This document shows positions 5,327 through 6,859 of a DNA stretch of 6,859 bases, piece by piece. Every line of letters starts with the position of its first letter. The first letter of the stretch is position 1. The position numbers and the translations under genes are program-made. Source of the stretch: an uncultured Collinsella sp. (GTDB lineage Bacteria; Actinomycetota; Coriobacteriia; Coriobacteriales; Coriobacteriaceae); the NCBI GenBank assembly GCA_900552995.1, contig USBX01000045.1, positions 1 through 6,859 of the forward strand, in the 5' to 3' direction. Below the pieces are notes generated by a model. That model saw nothing but the letters and a program-made list of their open reading frames with translations, was not told the origin of the DNA and made no database searches.

Positions 5327-6859
5327 CTAATTGGCCAGGCTGGCGAGCGCGTCGACGAAGGCTTCGTATGACGTGCATTCCAAAAGTCGGCGTATGTTGG
5401 CGGGTTCGATGAGAGAGCCCGCCACGCGGTCGAATACCGTGTTGAACGACGAGCGCTCCGCCGGGCTAAAGCACAGCATGAGAACGAGGTTGACCTGCGT
5501 ATCCTGCCATTGGATGGGCTTTTTGGAGATGAGCACGGAAATGCGGGAATGCTTGCCGACGAGTCCCACGGTATGGGGCATGGCAAATGCCCCCATGGCA
5601 GTCGAGGACATTTCCTCGCGTTCAAATACCTTGTCGATATAGGGCCTATCCGCAAAACCGCTGTCGACCAGGCCGCGCCCCATGTGTTCGATGCAGGCGG
5701 CGCGGTCGGAAAGATCGTCCCGAACCTCAAAGAGCACAGGATCGATGAGCTCGTGCAGCAGGTCTTTGAACGCGGAGCGCTTACGTGCGTCCAAGATGCC
5801 CTCGATCTTGCTTCTGAGGTTTGCGATGTCGGTGCCTGAGGGCACGGGGGCGATCTGGAGCGTTGGGACTTGGAGCACGCTCTGGATGGGCGAGATGCAG
5901 ATGACGAGGTCGTCGGGGCAGTCCGTGAGCTCCGCCTCGTCTGTCGCGATGCGCGTGACCATGAGCTGCTCGCCAAAACGCCCAGCGAGCTGTTCGACAA
6001 GGCGTGGCCCCATATCGTAATAGGAGGGGCAGAAAATGGTTGCCTTAGCCTTGGCGTCAGCTTCGCGCTGGGTGCCGACGGCGCTGCCAAGGTGCAAGGC
6101 GATATACGCGATCTCGTCGTCGTTGATCGTGACGCCAAGATCGTTGGTGATGGTCGATGCGAGTGCGACGGCGGCGTCGTAGATAAGGGGGCAACCGGTT
6201 TTGACGCTTTCGGTAAGCGGGCTGCGCGAGGGCTTTTGGGTGCGCGTCCGGACAAGGAGACCTCGCACATGCAGGCCAAAGCGCACAAGAAAGCCCCGAT
6301 CAGAAAGGTCGATGCCATAGAGCTCATTGAATTGCGCGGTGAGCTTTTCGACGAGCGCCATGCAGTCCGTGCCGATAAGCTCCGCAAGGTTGCTTTCGGT
6401 TGCCGAACGGTAGTCGATATCGGTCGAACGCGCCATGATGAGCAGGGTGAGCTCGCGAAGCTCTTCTGCGGGAAACTCAATCGAGAGGGAAGCCCCCAGG
6501 GCGTCCGCGAGCTCGCAGGCGATGGTGCGGTCCTCCTCCGGTAGGTCCGCGGTATTGCCGGCATCGAGACTCTCGGACCTGCGGATGCGATCGATTGAGA
6601 TTGCGAGGTGCAGCAGCAGGTCCGAAAGCGCATAGTCGTTGATAAAGCGATGGTGGCGATAGAGCGTGTCGCTCACCAGTTGTTGAACGGACTTGATGTC
6701 GATATCGGGAAAGGCCCGTGAGAGTGCGCCGGTACCCATGAAGCCGTTGTTTGTCTCTTGCCGAAGCATGCCCGAGAGGAGCTTGCGCTTGTTGCGCTCC
6801 GTTCCGTTGAGGGAGATGCGGTCTCGGTGGGTAACGAGCTCAAGGTCGTTGCGCGCGAG
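5327..6859 (-). CDS. PRD-containing transcription regulator (BglG/LicR/MtlR type) with PTS EIIB- and EIIA-like domains, N-terminus outside window
   Basis: This is a sugar-responsive regulator whose activity is set by phosphorylation from the PTS. The frame is open from the right edge to the TAG at 5327, giving 510 residues; the ATG at 6769 is internal because about 30 conserved-looking codons precede it. Residues are counted from base 6859. The first about 45 residues (with ISLNG and RKLLS) look like the end of the DNA-binding region. PRD1 is at about 75-185 with H84; its usual second histidine is replaced by L140. PRD2 is at about 187-265 with H197 and H256 (DEIAYIALH). An EIIB-like domain follows at about 270-345 with C277. 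A fructose/mannitol-type EIIA domain at about 365-508 has AMPH, with H429 as the expected phosphorylation site. All PTS sites but one are kept, so it is probably functional. Its target operon is not in the window; methionine genes downstream are an unlikely target. Activator versus antiterminator cannot be settled without the N-terminus, but the EIIB/EIIA tail favours an activator. Confidence 0.9.
   Translation of the reverse strand, partial: LARNDLELVTHRDRISLNGTERNKRKLLSGMLRQETNNGFMGTGALSRAFPDIDIKSVQQLVSDTLYRHHRFINDYALSDLLLHLAISIDRIRRSESLDAGNTADLPEEDRTIACELADALGASLSIEFPAEELRELTLLIMARSTDIDYRSATESNLAELIGTDCMALVEKLTAQFNELYGIDLSDRGFLVRFGLHVRGLLVRTRTQKPSRSPLTESVKTGCPLIYDAAVALASTITNDLGVTINDDEIAYIALHLGSAVGTQREADAKAKATIFCPSYYDMGPRLVEQLAGRFGEQLMVTRIATDEAELTDCPDDLVICISPIQSVLQVPTLQIAPVPSGTDIANLRSKIEGILDARKRSAFKDLLHELIDPVLFEVRDDLSDRAACIEHMGRGLVDSGFADRPYIDKVFEREEMSSTAMGAFAMPHTVGLVGKHSRISVLISKKPIQWQDTQVNLVLMLCFSPAERSSFNTVFDRVAGSLIEPANIRRLLECTSYEAFVDALASLAN

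Noticed and set aside
5251..5330. Small plus-strand gene starting at the ATG at 5251, with GAGG upstream
   Set aside because: It runs antisense into the 3' end of the regulator, its product turns Arg/Trp-rich there, and no family is recognisable.
5107..6633. A 508-codon minus-strand frame overlapping the PRD regulator
   Set aside because: It is a shifted frame of the regulator, rich in Ser, Arg and Pro as such shadows are; the regulator frame carries all the domain motifs.
6769..6769. ATG at 6769 as the start of the PRD regulator
   Set aside because: The frame stays open for 30 more codons to the window edge with residues typical of the region after the DNA-binding domain, and a start here would remove that domain.

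Overview
This window holds four protein genes, all read from the minus strand. In transcription order they are: a PTS-controlled transcription regulator of the BglG/LicR/MtlR type (its 5' end lies outside the window); metF; a stand-alone methionine synthase reactivation protein; metH; and the first 202 codons of a UPF0210 (DUF711) gene cut by the left edge. The DNA is GC-rich with strong G/C preference at third codon positions. Together with a multidomain PRD regulator, a B12-dependent methionine synthase of the split type and a UPF0210 protein, this suggests an anaerobic, gut-type high-GC Gram-positive bacterium such as a Coriobacteriia/Collinsella-like actinobacterium. That assignment is inference, not something the sequence proves.

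Layout. At 1-606 is the UPF0210 gene. At 607-714 is a 108-base gap with a long, nearly perfect inverted repeat. At 715-4943 is a tightly packed three-gene unit: metF (4071-4943) shares one base with the reactivation gene (3283-4071), whose stop codon sits within the ribosome binding site of metH (715-3273). At 4944-5326 is a 383-base non-coding stretch holding the metF leader (two mutually exclusive hairpins), a short palindrome/direct-repeat element and a GC-rich part next to the regulator gene. At 5327-6859 is the regulator, open to the right edge.

How the genes work together. MetF reduces methylene-tetrahydrofolate to methyl-tetrahydrofolate. MetH moves that methyl group through cobalamin onto homocysteine to make methionine. 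MetH here lacks the C-terminal AdoMet-binding reactivation domain that single-chain enzymes such as that of E. coli carry. The gene between metF and metH encodes that domain as a separate protein, so the operon carries a complete methyl-transfer-plus-repair set. No recognisable SAM or cobalamin riboswitch was seen upstream of metF. The PRD regulator is probably unrelated to methionine and most likely controls a sugar PTS operon outside the window.

I see no wholly new system. The points most worth a second look are the split MetH with its translationally coupled partner, the Cys-rich tail of that partner, the alternative hairpins in the metF leader, the repeat-like element at 5086-5149 and the strong hairpin between metH and the UPF0210 gene.
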